From Maribacter antarcticus DSM 21422 (lineage in GTDB: Bacteria > Bacteroidota > Bacteroidia > Flavobacteriales > Flavobacteriaceae): DNA of 64,000 nucleotides. The stretch covers positions 286,685-350,684 of the forward strand of contig NZ_JHZC01000007.1 in assembly GCF_000621125.1 (NCBI RefSeq), given 5' to 3'. Under the pieces are notes generated by a model. That model ran no database searches. It saw only the letters and a program-made list of their open reading frames with translations, and was not told the origin of the DNA. Both the position numbers and the translations under genes were made by a program. Position 1 is the first letter of the stretch. Every line of letters begins with the position of its first letter. Below are positions 48,194-58,009 of this stretch, piece by piece.

Positions 48194-50905
48194 TTATTTA
48201 AAGTCCCCTGCGTTTACAACAGACCATTTGTCAAATGTTCTGATGTACTTTTTAATAGCGGCATTAACAGCAGCTACAGTAAGTTGAGTCACTTTTGTTT
48301 CTAAGTCCTTCTGAAAAGTCATGTCCCTATCGTAGAAAATATTGTTATTGACTAAGCTGGAGAGTTCATTATCCTTTGCTCGGGATACGCTCTGTCCCTG
48401 AATCCATCCGTTAACTGCATTATCTAGCTCTTCTTGTGTTATACCGTCCGTTATAAAACGTGCGATTTCTTCTTTAAAACCTAATTGTACTTTATCATAG
48501 TTGGCCGGGGCATAAATAGCATAAAGATACATTTGCGAATTTTGGTCTGCCTTATCGCTGTCGGCCTGGAAGCCGGCTCCTGCACCATAACTAACCCCGT
48601 CGTTTTGACGTAAACGTTCCGTTATTCTAGAGTTCAGGACACCACCACCTAGAATAGAGCTCGCAATATTTAGTGCTGCGTAGTCTTTGTTATCCTCACT
48701 GATTTTTATATCCATAAAGCCTAGCGTCATCGCATTTTGCTTGTCTGGTGTTATAATATTTTCATTGATGATTTTAACCGGTTTGTGAGGGTCACTAATC
48801 TTTGTATAGCTGTTTTTGCTCCGAAAATCAGCAAATTCCGTTTCAATAAAGGTAGACAGTTTGGCGGCATCTAAGTTGCCTATACCTACGAGAATTGATT
48901 TACCCAATCCATAAAAGTCGTCGTAGAACGTTTTAAGATCTGCGACAGTTAAACTTTTAATGGCCGCTTCTTGTTCGGCTATGCTCATCGCATATAATGG
49001 ATGACCTTTTGGATAAGAATTGTTGATTTCCGATAGCCGTTGTGAGGCCAAGAACTGCGGCTCTGTTTTGTTACTTTCTAAAGATGCAAGCGCTGCGGTC
49101 TTCAATTTTTCTAGCTCAGCAGCATCAAAAAATGGGTTTTTAAGCATGTCAGCCATAAGTTCCATGGCGGGCATTAAATGCTCTTCCGTAGCCGAAATAG
49201 TGGTATAAATATTACCATTGGAGCCTCTAAAGCTGATGGAAGACTTTAACTTACTTAATTCATCTTCTATTTGTTGGCGCGTCCTTGTCGTGGTTCCTTT
49301 ATCCAACATTTGAGCTGTAAAGCGAGGAATCATCCCTTTGTTGGTCAAGGATGTCACATCACCATTTCTACCGCTAAAACTTAGGGTTACGGTATTACCA
49401 CGATTGCTTTTTTCAATGAGACCGTAATCAACTCCGTTAGCTAAGGTGCCTCCTTTGATTCTACTTTGAATGGCATCGTAAGCCACATCAAAAGCTTCGC
49501 CAGCACTCATAACCTCTTTGCCTTTATAATCTTTAACCAGTGCTGCTATATCAGTAGTGTGTGGTATACTTACGCGTACTGGTTCCTTTGTAGGGTAAAA
49601 GCGTCCAGAGGTTCTATTGCTAGGTATTAAGTATTTGGTCATTGCAGCATTTACTTGCGCTAAGGTCATTGCCTCTATACGGTCTCTATTAATAAAAGCA
49701 AGTCTCCAATCGCCAGCGGCGATAAATTCACTCATATAAGTTGCTAGATAGGACGAGTTTCTATTGATTTGGTCAATTTGTTTCGATAAGTTAGATTTAG
49801 CCCTATCCAATTCCTCTTGGGTGATGGAATTATCCTTTAAATTATCCAAGGTGTTTTTTAAAATAGCCTGTACTTCATCTGCATTTTTATCAGAAGGAAC
49901 ATCCACATTGATATACAGAAACCCTGGTTCTCTGGTAAAGGGAATGTAGGACCAAAGGGAAGATGCCTTTTGTGTTTCTACCAAATCTTTATAAAGTCTA
50001 CCTGATGGCTCGTTTGCAAGCACATCTTCAATGACAGACATGGCTGCGTAGTCTGGATCAGACCCGGCTGGTGTATGGTACAGTGCACTCACCAATTGAA
50101 GATCTCCAACGCGACTTACTGTAACTGTTTTTTCACCATCTTGAGCAGGTTCTTCTGTATGGGAATCCCGTAATGGTGTTGTCGGTTTGGCTATTTTACT
50201 AAATTTTTTTTCGATTAATGCGAGTGTCTTATCTACTTCAAACTTTCCGGTAACCATCAGCACTGCATTGTCTGGTCGGTAGAATTTTTTATAGAAAGCC
50301 TTTAGGTTTTCAATCGGCACACGCTCAATATCAGAACGGTTTCCAATGGTAGAGTTACCGTAATTGTGCCATAGATAGGCACTATTGATGACTTTGTCCA
50401 TCAAAACACTGGTTGGGTCGTTTTCGCTACTTTCAAATTCGTTCCGTACTACGGAGAACTCTGATTCTAAATCTTTGGCAGCAATATAGGAATTGACCAT
50501 ACGGTCTGCTTCCAAATCCAAAGCCCAGTCCAGATTATCTTCGGTGGCGTTGAAAGTTTCATAATAATTGGTACGGTCATAGTAGGTTGTGCCGTTGGGT
50601 CTTGCCCCACGGGTACTTAATTCCTGAGGAATATCGGGGTGGTTAGGTGTTCCCTTAAAAACCATGTGTTCCAAGAGGTGGGCCATTCCTTTTTCACCAT
50701 AGCCTTCATGACGAGAACCTACTAAGTACGTAATATTTACCGTAATGGTCTGTGCAGAATTATCGGGGAACAATAATACTTTAAGTCCATTGGCCATATG
50801 GTATTCCGTAATACCTTCAGCGGAAGCTGCTTTTGTCATTTGTGCTTGAACAAAGGCAACGCAAGCTAAAAAGAATAGGCTTGTCAAATAGTGTTTTGTT
50901 TTCAT
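48194..50905 (-). CDS. M16 (insulinase/pitrilysin-like) zinc peptidase, two-domain, 903 aa
   Basis: Start set to the ATG at 50905, which opens the signal peptide MKTKHYLTSLFFLACVAFVQ-A; a longer frame to 50929 adds eight poorly fitting residues. First M16 half has the inverted zinc motif in MAHLLEHMVFKGTP (HxxEH) and the downstream Glu in LESEFSVVRNEFES; the second half (from about residue 500) keeps the fold but not the zinc site, as usual. Exported to the periplasm, it should degrade or process peptides. It is transcribed alone, within the haem neighbourhood. Confidence 0.93.
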   Translation of the reverse strand: MKTKHYLTSLFFLACVAFVQAQMTKAASAEGITEYHMANGLKVLLFPDNSAQTITVNITYLVGSRHEGYGEKGMAHLLEHMVFKGTPNHPDIPQELSTRGARPNGTTYYDRTNYYETFNATEDNLDWALDLEADRMVNSYIAAKDLESEFSVVRNEFESSENDPTSVLMDKVINSAYLWHNYGNSTIGNRSDIERVPIENLKAFYKKFYRPDNAVLMVTGKFEVDKTLALIEKKFSKIAKPTTPLRDSHTEEPAQDGEKTVTVSRVGDLQLVSALYHTPAGSDPDYAAMSVIEDVLANEPSGRLYKDLVETQKASSLWSYIPFTREPGFLYINVDVPSDKNADEVQAILKNTLDNLKDNSITQEELDRAKSNLSKQIDQINRNSSYLATYMSEFIAAGDWRLAFINRDRIEAMTLAQVNAAMTKYLIPSNRTSGRFYPTKEPVRVSIPHTTDIAALVKDYKGKEVMSAGEAFDVAYDAIQSRIKGGTLANGVDYGLIEKSNRGNTVTLSFSGRNGDVTSLTNKGMIPRFTAQMLDKGTTTRTRQQIEDELSKLKSSISFRGSNGNIYTTISATEEHLMPAMELMADMLKNPFFDAAELEKLKTAALASLESNKTEPQFLASQRLSEINNSYPKGHPLYAMSIAEQEAAIKSLTVADLKTFYDDFYGLGKSILVGIGNLDAAKLSTFIETEFADFRSKNSYTKISDPHKPVKIINENIITPDKQNAMTLGFMDIKISEDNKDYAALNIASSILGGGVLNSRITERLRQNDGVSYGAGAGFQADSDKADQNSQMYLYAIYAPANYDKVQLGFKEEIARFITDGITQEELDNAVNGWIQGQSVSRAKDNELSSLVNNNIFYDRDMTFQKDLETKVTQLTVAAVNAAIKKYIRTFDKWSVVNAGDFK

Positions 50906-50990
50906 ACGTATGTTTTTAGTGTACCACAATATAAGAAATAAAGTCGCTAAGGGTATCTTAATATTATTGTGGCACTAGAGTGAAAACATA

Positions 50991-51497
50991 TTATGCTATT
51001 ACTTTTGCAGAAGGAGCTATATAAACCAGTAGGTCTGTGACCTTAGATACGTCTTTAATATTTCGTATTTGAATTGCATTTTGCGTCTTATTCAATAGTA
51101 GTCGGATAGCTACTTTTAAGGGTTGTGAAGAATTATGAATATATATGTTTCTGCCTATTTCATTATTATGAAAGTCCATTGCACGCGGCAGTTCCCTATT
51201 GGGAAAAGCGTTTTCGTGCCAATCGGTAATGGTTTTGGTCCATTGCAGTGTTTTCGATTGGCTGCTGCCCCATTTTGAACAATTATGTGCGATGAGGTAG
51301 TTCCAAAAGGCATGCCTAAAAGCGTTGGCAGGTGTATTTTTGTAGTGTTCCCTACCGTAATGCAATGTGGCTATGCGCATACAGGTTATAGTGGCCAGAA
51401 ACGTTGGATAAAGGAATAGGGGATTTTTAAGGGCTAGGACGATTAGCTGCAGCAAACTATTGGAATTTACGCTTTTTAGCGTAGTCCAAAACTTCAT
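50991..51497 (-). CDS. DUF6973 family protein, 168 aa
   Basis: The central part has the pattern of this family: NTPANAFRHAFWNYLIAHNC, WHENAFP and AMDFHNNEIGRNIY, with conserved His, Glu and Asn. It is helix-rich, with a weakly hydrophobic start and no clear signal peptide. The function is unknown. Its ATG overlaps the stop of the GNAT gene (ATGA), so translation is coupled. This pair usually sits beside hem genes in related genomes, by my recollection. Confidence 0.78.
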   Translation of the reverse strand: MKFWTTLKSVNSNSLLQLIVLALKNPLFLYPTFLATITCMRIATLHYGREHYKNTPANAFRHAFWNYLIAHNCSKWGSSQSKTLQWTKTITDWHENAFPNRELPRAMDFHNNEIGRNIYIHNSSQPLKVAIRLLLNKTQNAIQIRNIKDVSKVTDLLVYIAPSAKVIA

Positions 51498-52036
51498 AGT
51501 GCCACACGGTATTTTTTATAAAGTTCCATATTCACTACAGTGTCATTGTAGCGTTTATACTCATTTTTAAGGGAGTTCTGCCATGTAAAGCCAAGTTTCT
51601 CGGCAATTCGAGTACTGCCGTTGTTGTCTTTGTGTGCAATGATTTGTAGCGTATTCAAACCAAGGTAGTCAAAGGTCCAAGGAATAATTTGGTTTATAAA
51701 ATGCGTGGTATGCCCTTTACCTTTATATTCGTAACCAATGTAATACGCCAGTTCCGCCTGGCCTTTTTTTACATGAAGTTCTTTTATATAGATCAATCCA
51801 AAAATATTCCTATGTTCATCTTCCTTTATGGTAAATAGATATTCTTCTCCGGAAGCAAACTGTTTTGTTTTTTGTTGAACGAATAGTTCGGATAAGGTGG
51901 GATTTAAGGTCTGTTTTAGGGTGCCTGGAAAATCGTTCTTAAAGCGCTCACGATTGGCGACCATAAAGTTACAAAGCCACCATGCATCCTTTTCTTGGAT
52001 GGGCGAAATTTCGAAACCGTTTAGATTAAAGGTCAT
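51494..52036 (-). CDS. GNAT family N-acetyltransferase (RimJ/RimL type), 180 aa
   Basis: Acyl-CoA-dependent N-acetyltransferase. The acetyl-CoA binding P-loop region is AYYIGYEYKGKGHTTHFINQ and the closing LGLNTLQIIAHKDNNGSTRI with AEKLGFTWQ is typical of RimJ/RimL-like enzymes that modify protein N-termini or small amines. The substrate is not known. It overlaps the following DUF6973 gene by four bases. In front of it lie a decayed small gene and a repeat. Confidence 0.9.
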   Translation of the reverse strand: MTFNLNGFEISPIQEKDAWWLCNFMVANRERFKNDFPGTLKQTLNPTLSELFVQQKTKQFASGEEYLFTIKEDEHRNIFGLIYIKELHVKKGQAELAYYIGYEYKGKGHTTHFINQIIPWTFDYLGLNTLQIIAHKDNNGSTRIAEKLGFTWQNSLKNEYKRYNDTVVNMELYKKYRVAL

Positions 52037-52098
52037 GGGTGTTGTTTGATTGCTTTCTGATGTATCTATTTCAAATCAAGTTAGCGGAAATGGGGGTT

Positions 52099-52345
52099 CT
52101 ACTGCAATTTTCGCTTTTTTAATTCTTCTTGCAAAGCTTTCTTGTTTTTGCCCTTTTTAAGGAATATGTATATTAAAAACAAAGGAAGTAAGGTGACCAA
52201 GCCCCACGTATTCTTTACAACGCTGAATACGACAATCCCAATCAAAAAACCGATAAGTACCGCATCTGTAATAGGACTTGATTTAATTTTTTTATCTGCA
52301 TCAAAGAGTTCTTAATCCGTTAATTCTGATGGTTCTTTCTTCATT
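52099..52345 (-). pseudogene. Small two-helix membrane protein, broken near its start
   Basis: ATG at 52343-52345 gives MKKEPSELNG and then a stop. Shifting by one base near 52320 restores ELFDADKKIKSSPITDAVLI, GFLIGIVVFSVVKNTWGLVT and LLPLFLIYIFLKKGKNKKAL, ending at TAG 52099-52101; a TAA also lies just before ELFD. The body is a small membrane protein with two helices, of a type conserved near GNAT/hem genes in Flavobacteriaceae. One frameshift and one stop in the first 12 codons make it a probable pseudogene. Confidence 0.75.
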
Positions 52346-52892
52346 GAAGTTGTTTTAATGTGCCGTACTATTATTCTAAAACCCAAATAAAGGTACTGAA
52401 CAAATATGAAAGCAATGTATTGTGGGCTGCGTAATGCGGCAAGGAGTTTAATGTTTTTGTAGGTAGAGTATCTCTTGCTGTTGAGGCTTATTCAAGTTTT
52501 ATTACTCTTGCGCTATCCGTAGGGTGACGCTCACACTAGTGGGGAGCACAATTACAAGGATAAAAAAAAGATATAGACATCGGGTTCACACTTTATGAGT
52601 TGACCCCAAACGGACAATATTTTCATTTGTACTAAACCATATTTCTTGCCGGGTATGCCAAAGATACTTTAAAAGTCATGTGGTTTTAATAGTAGCTACG
52701 TTAGCATCCCTATTTGGCGCGAATGAGTAGTGACTAATATCAGAGATTTTACGGATTACATGTTGAAAAAACGGTGAGTAGTATATCAATTAGAAATAGC
52801 GGTTCTATATCTTTAGGAGGCTTAAAGTACCCTAAAATACCATGCCAATATAATCATCATAACTGCAATTACTTTTCAAATGAGATAAAAGT
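52346..52892. other. Intergenic; holds left copy of a 140-bp repeat
   Basis: No gene seen. Bases 52411-52548 (AGCAATGTATTGTGGGCTGC ... GGTGACGCTCACACTAG) are a diverged direct copy of 55802-55938. The remainder, to the start of the TonB-plug gene, shows nothing I can name. Confidence 0.6.
52411..52548 (+). repeat. About 140-bp direct repeat, left copy
   Basis: Shared phrases with 55802-55938 in the same order: AGCAATGT, TAATGCGG-AAGGAG-TTAA, TTCAAGTTTTATT and GTGACGCTC-CAC. The pair brackets the split TonB-plug gene on both sides. Confidence 0.7.
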
Positions 52893-55732
52893 ATGCAGCT
52901 CTATAAATACATTTTTAGAGTGGTAACCCTAAATTATAAAATTGCACTGGTAATTTTAATTCTCAACTTTTGTAACTTCATCTTTCAATCTATAATCTTT
53001 TTGCCCTTGAACAAATTTAGTTTCATTCTTCTTTTTGTTGGTTTTACATGGTGTAATGCTCAGGAAACTATAGCGCAAGATGATTTAGGTACAGCGAATG
53101 CCGTTGATGCAGAAAAAATCTACTTGCAATTTACAGGAAGGGCATTTAATACTTCAGAGATAGTTTGGTTTAGAGCTATTGTAATGAATGCGTTTGACAA
53201 CTCCCCTACAGCCATAAGTAGCGTGCTACATGTGGAATTAATAAATCCTATTGACGAACAAATAGTAGACAGTAAGCTATTGAAATTAGAAAACGGAACA
53301 GCCGAAAGCTATATTCAGCTTCATCCTTCTTATTCCGAAGGGAAATATCTGATTAGGGCCTATACCGCATGGAACAAGAACTTTGGTAATGATTTTATCT
53401 TTTCTACATATATAGACGTTTTCCATTTTAAAAGACAGGAAGATAGAGTAAACCCTATTCGCGATGTTACCATAACGAAAGACCTGAACAATGAGACCAT
53501 TTCCATTTCTTCATTGTTATTTCCAAACGAATTAGAGGATCAAAATAAGATAGAGACAATACTGTATCTGAACTGGAAGGATGGTAAAGATTCTATAGAA
53601 ATAAAACAAAAAAAAGAAGCTCCTGTCTTTATAGAATACAACGTACCAAGTGACGTGAACATTATTAATTATACATTAAAAACTGAACGCAAGAGCTACT
53701 CTAAATCCATTATTATCGACAATAACATAGGGGCCTTAGATTTTTTCCCAGAAGGCGGTCATCTAGTGAATGGTATAAAAAGCACCGTTGGTTTTAAATA
53801 TCTTAACTATAAGGGCAAGGGAGAAAAAGTAAAAGGTACGATTATTGACCAAGACAATAATGAGGTATCCACCTTTGAAAGCAACCATATGGGTTTGGGC
53901 AAAACAGTAGTACTTCCTGAAGCCGGGAAAAGCTATTTCGGCATGATACGCTTAGACGATAGTAGCATGTATAGACACCCCATTCCAGCAGCCAAAACCC
54001 AAGGTATGGTCATGCGAATTATTTCTAGGTCTCATTAAAACTTTTGGTAATAAATGCTAAGCCAACTAAGTCAGAAACCGTTTACTTGCAACTCTATCAT
54101 CGAGGAAAGCGTATCCTTAAACTTAACGCCAAACTAAACGATGGCAACTTTAGTTATTCCTTCAAAAAAAGTGAGTTACCAAACGGAATAATAAGAGCCA
54201 CTGTATACGATTCTGAACATAAACCTATTACAGAACGCCATTTTTACAATCATAAGCCCAATGAAAATCTTAACATAGAAATTGAAACCGATAAACTAGA
54301 ATATGCAACGCGTGACAGCGTAATAGTGAGGGTTCGCACCCTAAAAGGAAATAGACCGGTACCTGCTTCAGTATCTTTAATTGCGGTTAATAAAGACTAC
54401 TTCAATGCAACGAACCCCGATAAAAGGAATATACTTTCCTATTTTATGCTAGAGTCGGATATTAGAGGGGAAATCGAGAATCCCTCTTATTATTTTGAAA
54501 ATGAGAAACAAATGGAACAACTTGATTTTTTGATGCTTACCCAAGGCTGGACAAATTATAAGTATGACGAAGCAAAAAAATCAAAAGTAGTTGAACCTGA
54601 AAGAGGACTAGCCTTAACGGGTTCTATAAGCGGTGTACAACGAAGAAAAAAAAGTAAACGCTTACAAGACGAGAAATTCGATGTTGCATTGATAACCTTT
54701 GGAACAAAACCGAGGGTATTTAATCAAGAAATCGATAGCACTGGATACTTTAATTTTAATCTTGAAGATAGTTATGGCGATGGAAAAAAGTTTGTAATTG
54801 AACCTGTTTCCTCGGTTAGAACCAACGGTACGTTTGAGGTAAAAATCACAACTACGGATATTCCCAAAATAGAATATAAAACAGACTTTATCATCTCGCC
54901 TGTAGATAGTATTGTAGAAAAAACGGTATACGAGAGAATTGAAAAAGATATAGCTATTGACTCCTACCTTTTACCAAATATCATTGAATTAAATGAAGTA
55001 GTTGTAAGTGATTATAAAATGACCCCAGAACGTGAAGAAATGAAAAACCTGCATGGAATGCCAGATGCGGTAGTTGAAAATAAAGAATTGATGGCTAAAG
55101 CGGAAAATTGGACAGGAATCCTATTTAAATGGTTGCAATTTAATTTTCGTGATGACATTTCCGTAAGACGAGTAGGCAATTTACCGGGTTATTTGGAAGC
55201 CACCATACCGGGTGCGGATTTTACCTACATTTTAGTGGATGGTATGCCGGTATTATTTGAGAATTATAAGTTGGTGCCAGATATCCCAATTGAAGCGGTA
55301 AAAAGTGTAGAGCTCTTAAAGAACGCACCAAAGGCTGCCGTTCGGTATTGGTTAGCCACTTTTCCGCAATCTCTCATTATTTACGCCCCTCAGCGTTCTG
55401 CAATTTTGGCTATCTACACCTATTCGGGCAAAGGGCTTTTCGGGGCTTTTCCTGGAAAAACGAATCTAACCATGGACACTGCCACAGAGTTTTCCCCTAA
55501 ACGAGAATTTTATAGCCCGGCCTATGACAGTGAGGATGAAGATTCCGGTGTCCCCGACCTAAGAAAATTAATACATTGGGTGCCAAATATTATAACCGAT
55601 ACCAAAGGAAACGCCGAGATAAATTTTTTTAATGGTGATATTGTAGGGCAGGTACTGGTCATATGCGAAGGCATTTCCATTGCCAAAGGCGCTGTAGGTC
55701 AAAGTAATATGTCTTATGAGATTATTGAATAG
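52893..55732 (+). pseudogene. MG2-like/TonB-plug envelope protein, frameshifted
   Basis: Two frames form one protein of about 940 residues: 52893-54038 and 54044-55732. The first ends at ISRSH-stop; a one-base change between 54015 and 54031 would join ...GMVMRI to SLKLLVINAKPTKSETVYLQ. The N-terminal part has alpha-2-macroglobulin-like beta domains (KIYLQFTGRAFNTSEIVWFR, LDFFPEGGHLVNGIKSTVGF), and the C-terminal part a TonB-receptor plug-like segment (FTYILVDGMPVLFENYKLVP, IEAVKSVELLKNAPKA). This kind is common in Flavobacteriia and probably sits in the outer membrane. The start is unclear: TTG at 53001/53007 fits the signal peptide (NKFSFILLFVGFTWCNAQ) better than ATG 52893. Confidence 0.8.
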
Positions 55733-55801
55733 GTTCTTAATCCGTGTCACATAGCGAAACTTATTACATCCCCGTTGGAATACGAAGTTGTAGGTAAGGG
55801 T

Positions 55802-55938
55802 AAGCAATGTCCTTTGGATTGTATAATGCGGTAAGGAGCTTAACGTTTTGTGGGCAGCGTATTTCTTATTGTTAAGGGTCCTTCAAGTTTTATTCCCCTT
55901 GTGAGTTTACGAGCGTGACGCTCGCACCAGCAGGTGAG
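55802..55938 (+). repeat. About 140-bp direct repeat, right copy
   Basis: Begins 70 bases after the stop of the TonB-plug gene. It contains a self-complementary GAGCGTGACGCTC (55911-55923), and a GTTATAAATTCAG end follows at 55941. Compare the left copy at 52411-52548. Confidence 0.7.
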
Positions 55939-55971
55939 GCGTTATAAATTCAGTTATTGGCAAAAGATTTT

Positions 55972-56618
55972 TTAAAAATAATAATTTCTAAATGTTCTTA
56001 TTAACTCAGAACGCAAAACGCTTGGTTTTGAGGGCTTTTCTTCATTTAAATCTGTTTTGTTTTCAAATACTATTTTCTCCCCTTTTGACTCGAAAATCAA
56101 TGTGTAAGTTGTAATGCTATTTTTAGAATAAATTGGCATAGCATTTCCAAGGGTCAAAACCCTTACAGCTAGAATTTTAAGAGCCTGATTGCGATAATTT
56201 TTTTCGTTCTCTGAAATCCAGTAACGACATTTATCATCGTAAACTTTGAGTTATTAACTCGAAGTAATGAATCTATTGTGGGAGCTGGACTATGATTTTC
56301 AGGTTTTTTATTTATAAAATTTTCAAAAATTAAATTAGCAACTTCATTTTCAAAAGATTTTTGTGCCAGCTGGTCGCTTATTTAAAGCTTTTTCCTGATT
56401 CTAAATCTATCAGAATATTCATAGATGATAGAGTCTAATCGATGTGAAACTAATTGAGAAATCGAGTCATTCACGATGGTGCTATTTTATTTACTTGTTA
56501 AGTTGATAAAAGCAACTGGCACAAAATAGTCTAAATTATTAATTTTATCCGTGTCGATATTTTTGGTAGCACAAGAAATTAAGATGAGGGAAGAAAGTAT
56601 GATGGTTGTTTTTCTCAT
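55972..56618 (-). pseudogene. Hypothetical lipoprotein, decayed
   Basis: ATG at 56616-56618 opens a lipoprotein signal (MRKTTIILSSLILISCATKN). The frame then carries TAA after FVPVAFINLTSK and TAA after DRFRIRKKL, and shifts frame near ENEKNYRNQALKILAVRVLT, to end with SKPSVLRSELIRTFRNYYF and a stop at 55972. It is about 215 residues in total. The family is unknown. Two nonsense codons and one frameshift show loss. Confidence 0.75.
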
Positions 56619-56867
56619 TATTAGATTCTAATTAGCGATTAAAGTAGTATAATTTTCCAGCACTATTAGTTCTAGTTAACCAAAGGAATTAATAGTGTTT
56701 CTTTATGTCGAGAGTTGTTGCACCGGTGAGAAAATAAGGAGTAAGCAAATGCAGCAACAAACACCCAAAACTATACTTTCCTAAAAAATGAAATAAAAGA
56801 ACTTATTAATATCAATTTTCCAAAAGTGAACAATCCAGTCTCAAATCTAATATCACAAATTTTTACT

Positions 56868-57896
56868 CTACAAAGGTTTATACTCCTTAACAGCTTCAAC
56901 AAAAGCTCTAGCATTTTCAACAGGGATATTGGGTAGAATACCATGACCAAGATTTACAACGTATTGGTCTTTTCCAAATTCATGTATCATTTGCGTTACC
57001 ATTTTTTTGATTTCCGCTGGAGGCGATAATAAACGAGAAGGGTCAAAGTTACCTTGTAGTGTAATTTTTCCTCCAGAAAGATAACGTGCATTACGTGCAG
57101 AACAGGTCCAGTCAACACCTAGAGCAGATGCACCAGATTTGGCCATATCGCCCAACGCAAACCAGCAGCCTTTTCCAAAGACGATTACGGGTGTTTCCTC
57201 TTTTAAAGCATCAATAATCTGCTGTATGTATTTCCAAGAGAACTCTTGATAATCAACCGGAGATAACATACCTCCCCATGAATCGAAAACTTGTACTGCA
57301 TTTACACCCGCTTTTACTTTTGCCTTTAAATAAGCAATGGTAGTATCCGTTATTTTTTGCAAAAGTTCATGTGCCACAACGGGTTGGGTAAAACAAAGTT
57401 CCTTGGCTTTATCAAAGTTTTTACTGCCTTGCCCTTGCACACAGTAGCATAGTATAGTCCAAGGTGAACCTGCAAAACCTATAAGCGGAATGTCATCGTT
57501 TAGTTTTTCTTTGGTAGCTTTTATAGCTTCCATAACATAGCCTAAAGCATCATTCACATCTGGTACTATAACGGAATCTAAATCTTTTTGCGAACGTATA
57601 GGGTTTGGTAAATAGGGTCCAAAGTTAGGTCTCATTTCCACCTCAATATTCATAGCTTGCGGAATCACGAGGATATCGCTGAAAAGAATGGCGGCATCCA
57701 TACCGTAGCGTCTAATAGGCTGTACCGTAATTTCTGAAGCCAATTCTGGAGTTTGGCAGCGGGTAAAAAAATCATATTTCGCCTTAATTTCCATAAACTC
57801 AGGCAAATAACGACCGGCTTGTCGCATCATCCAAACAGGTGGTCTTTCAACAGTTTCGCCCTTTAGTGCTCTTAGGAATAAATCGTTCTTAATCAT
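56868..57896 (-). CDS. hemE: Uroporphyrinogen decarboxylase
   Basis: 342 residues. It removes four carboxyl groups from uroporphyrinogen III to give coproporphyrinogen III. Signatures: [20 protein letters not shown] (both Arg of the active site), [19 protein letters not shown] (the catalytic Asp), [33 protein letters not shown] and [20 protein letters not shown]. Downstream of hemA and hemCD on the same strand with a 113-base gap, so it may share their transcript. Confidence 0.97.
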   Translation of the reverse strand: MIKNDLFLRALKGETVERPPVWMMRQAGRYLPEFMEIKAKYDFFTRCQTPELASEITVQPIRRYGMDAAILFSDILVIPQAMNIEVEMRPNFGPYLPNPIRSQKDLDSVIVPDVNDALGYVMEAIKATKEKLNDDIPLIGFAGSPWTILCYCVQGQGSKNFDKAKELCFTQPVVAHELLQKITDTTIAYLKAKVKAGVNAVQVFDSWGGMLSPVDYQEFSWKYIQQIIDALKEETPVIVFGKGCWFALGDMAKSGASALGVDWTCSARNARYLSGGKITLQGNFDPSRLLSPPAEIKKMVTQMIHEFGKDQYVVNLGHGILPNIPVENARAFVEAVKEYKPL

Positions 57897-58009
57897 AATA
57901 GGTTATTGTTATTGCTGCATGCGAGGATTATAGATTTGGGTTAGCGCAATTTAATTACGCAACAATCTTGGATACTTTTGAATAACAGCTGCGCTTCTCG
58001 AAACGAAGT

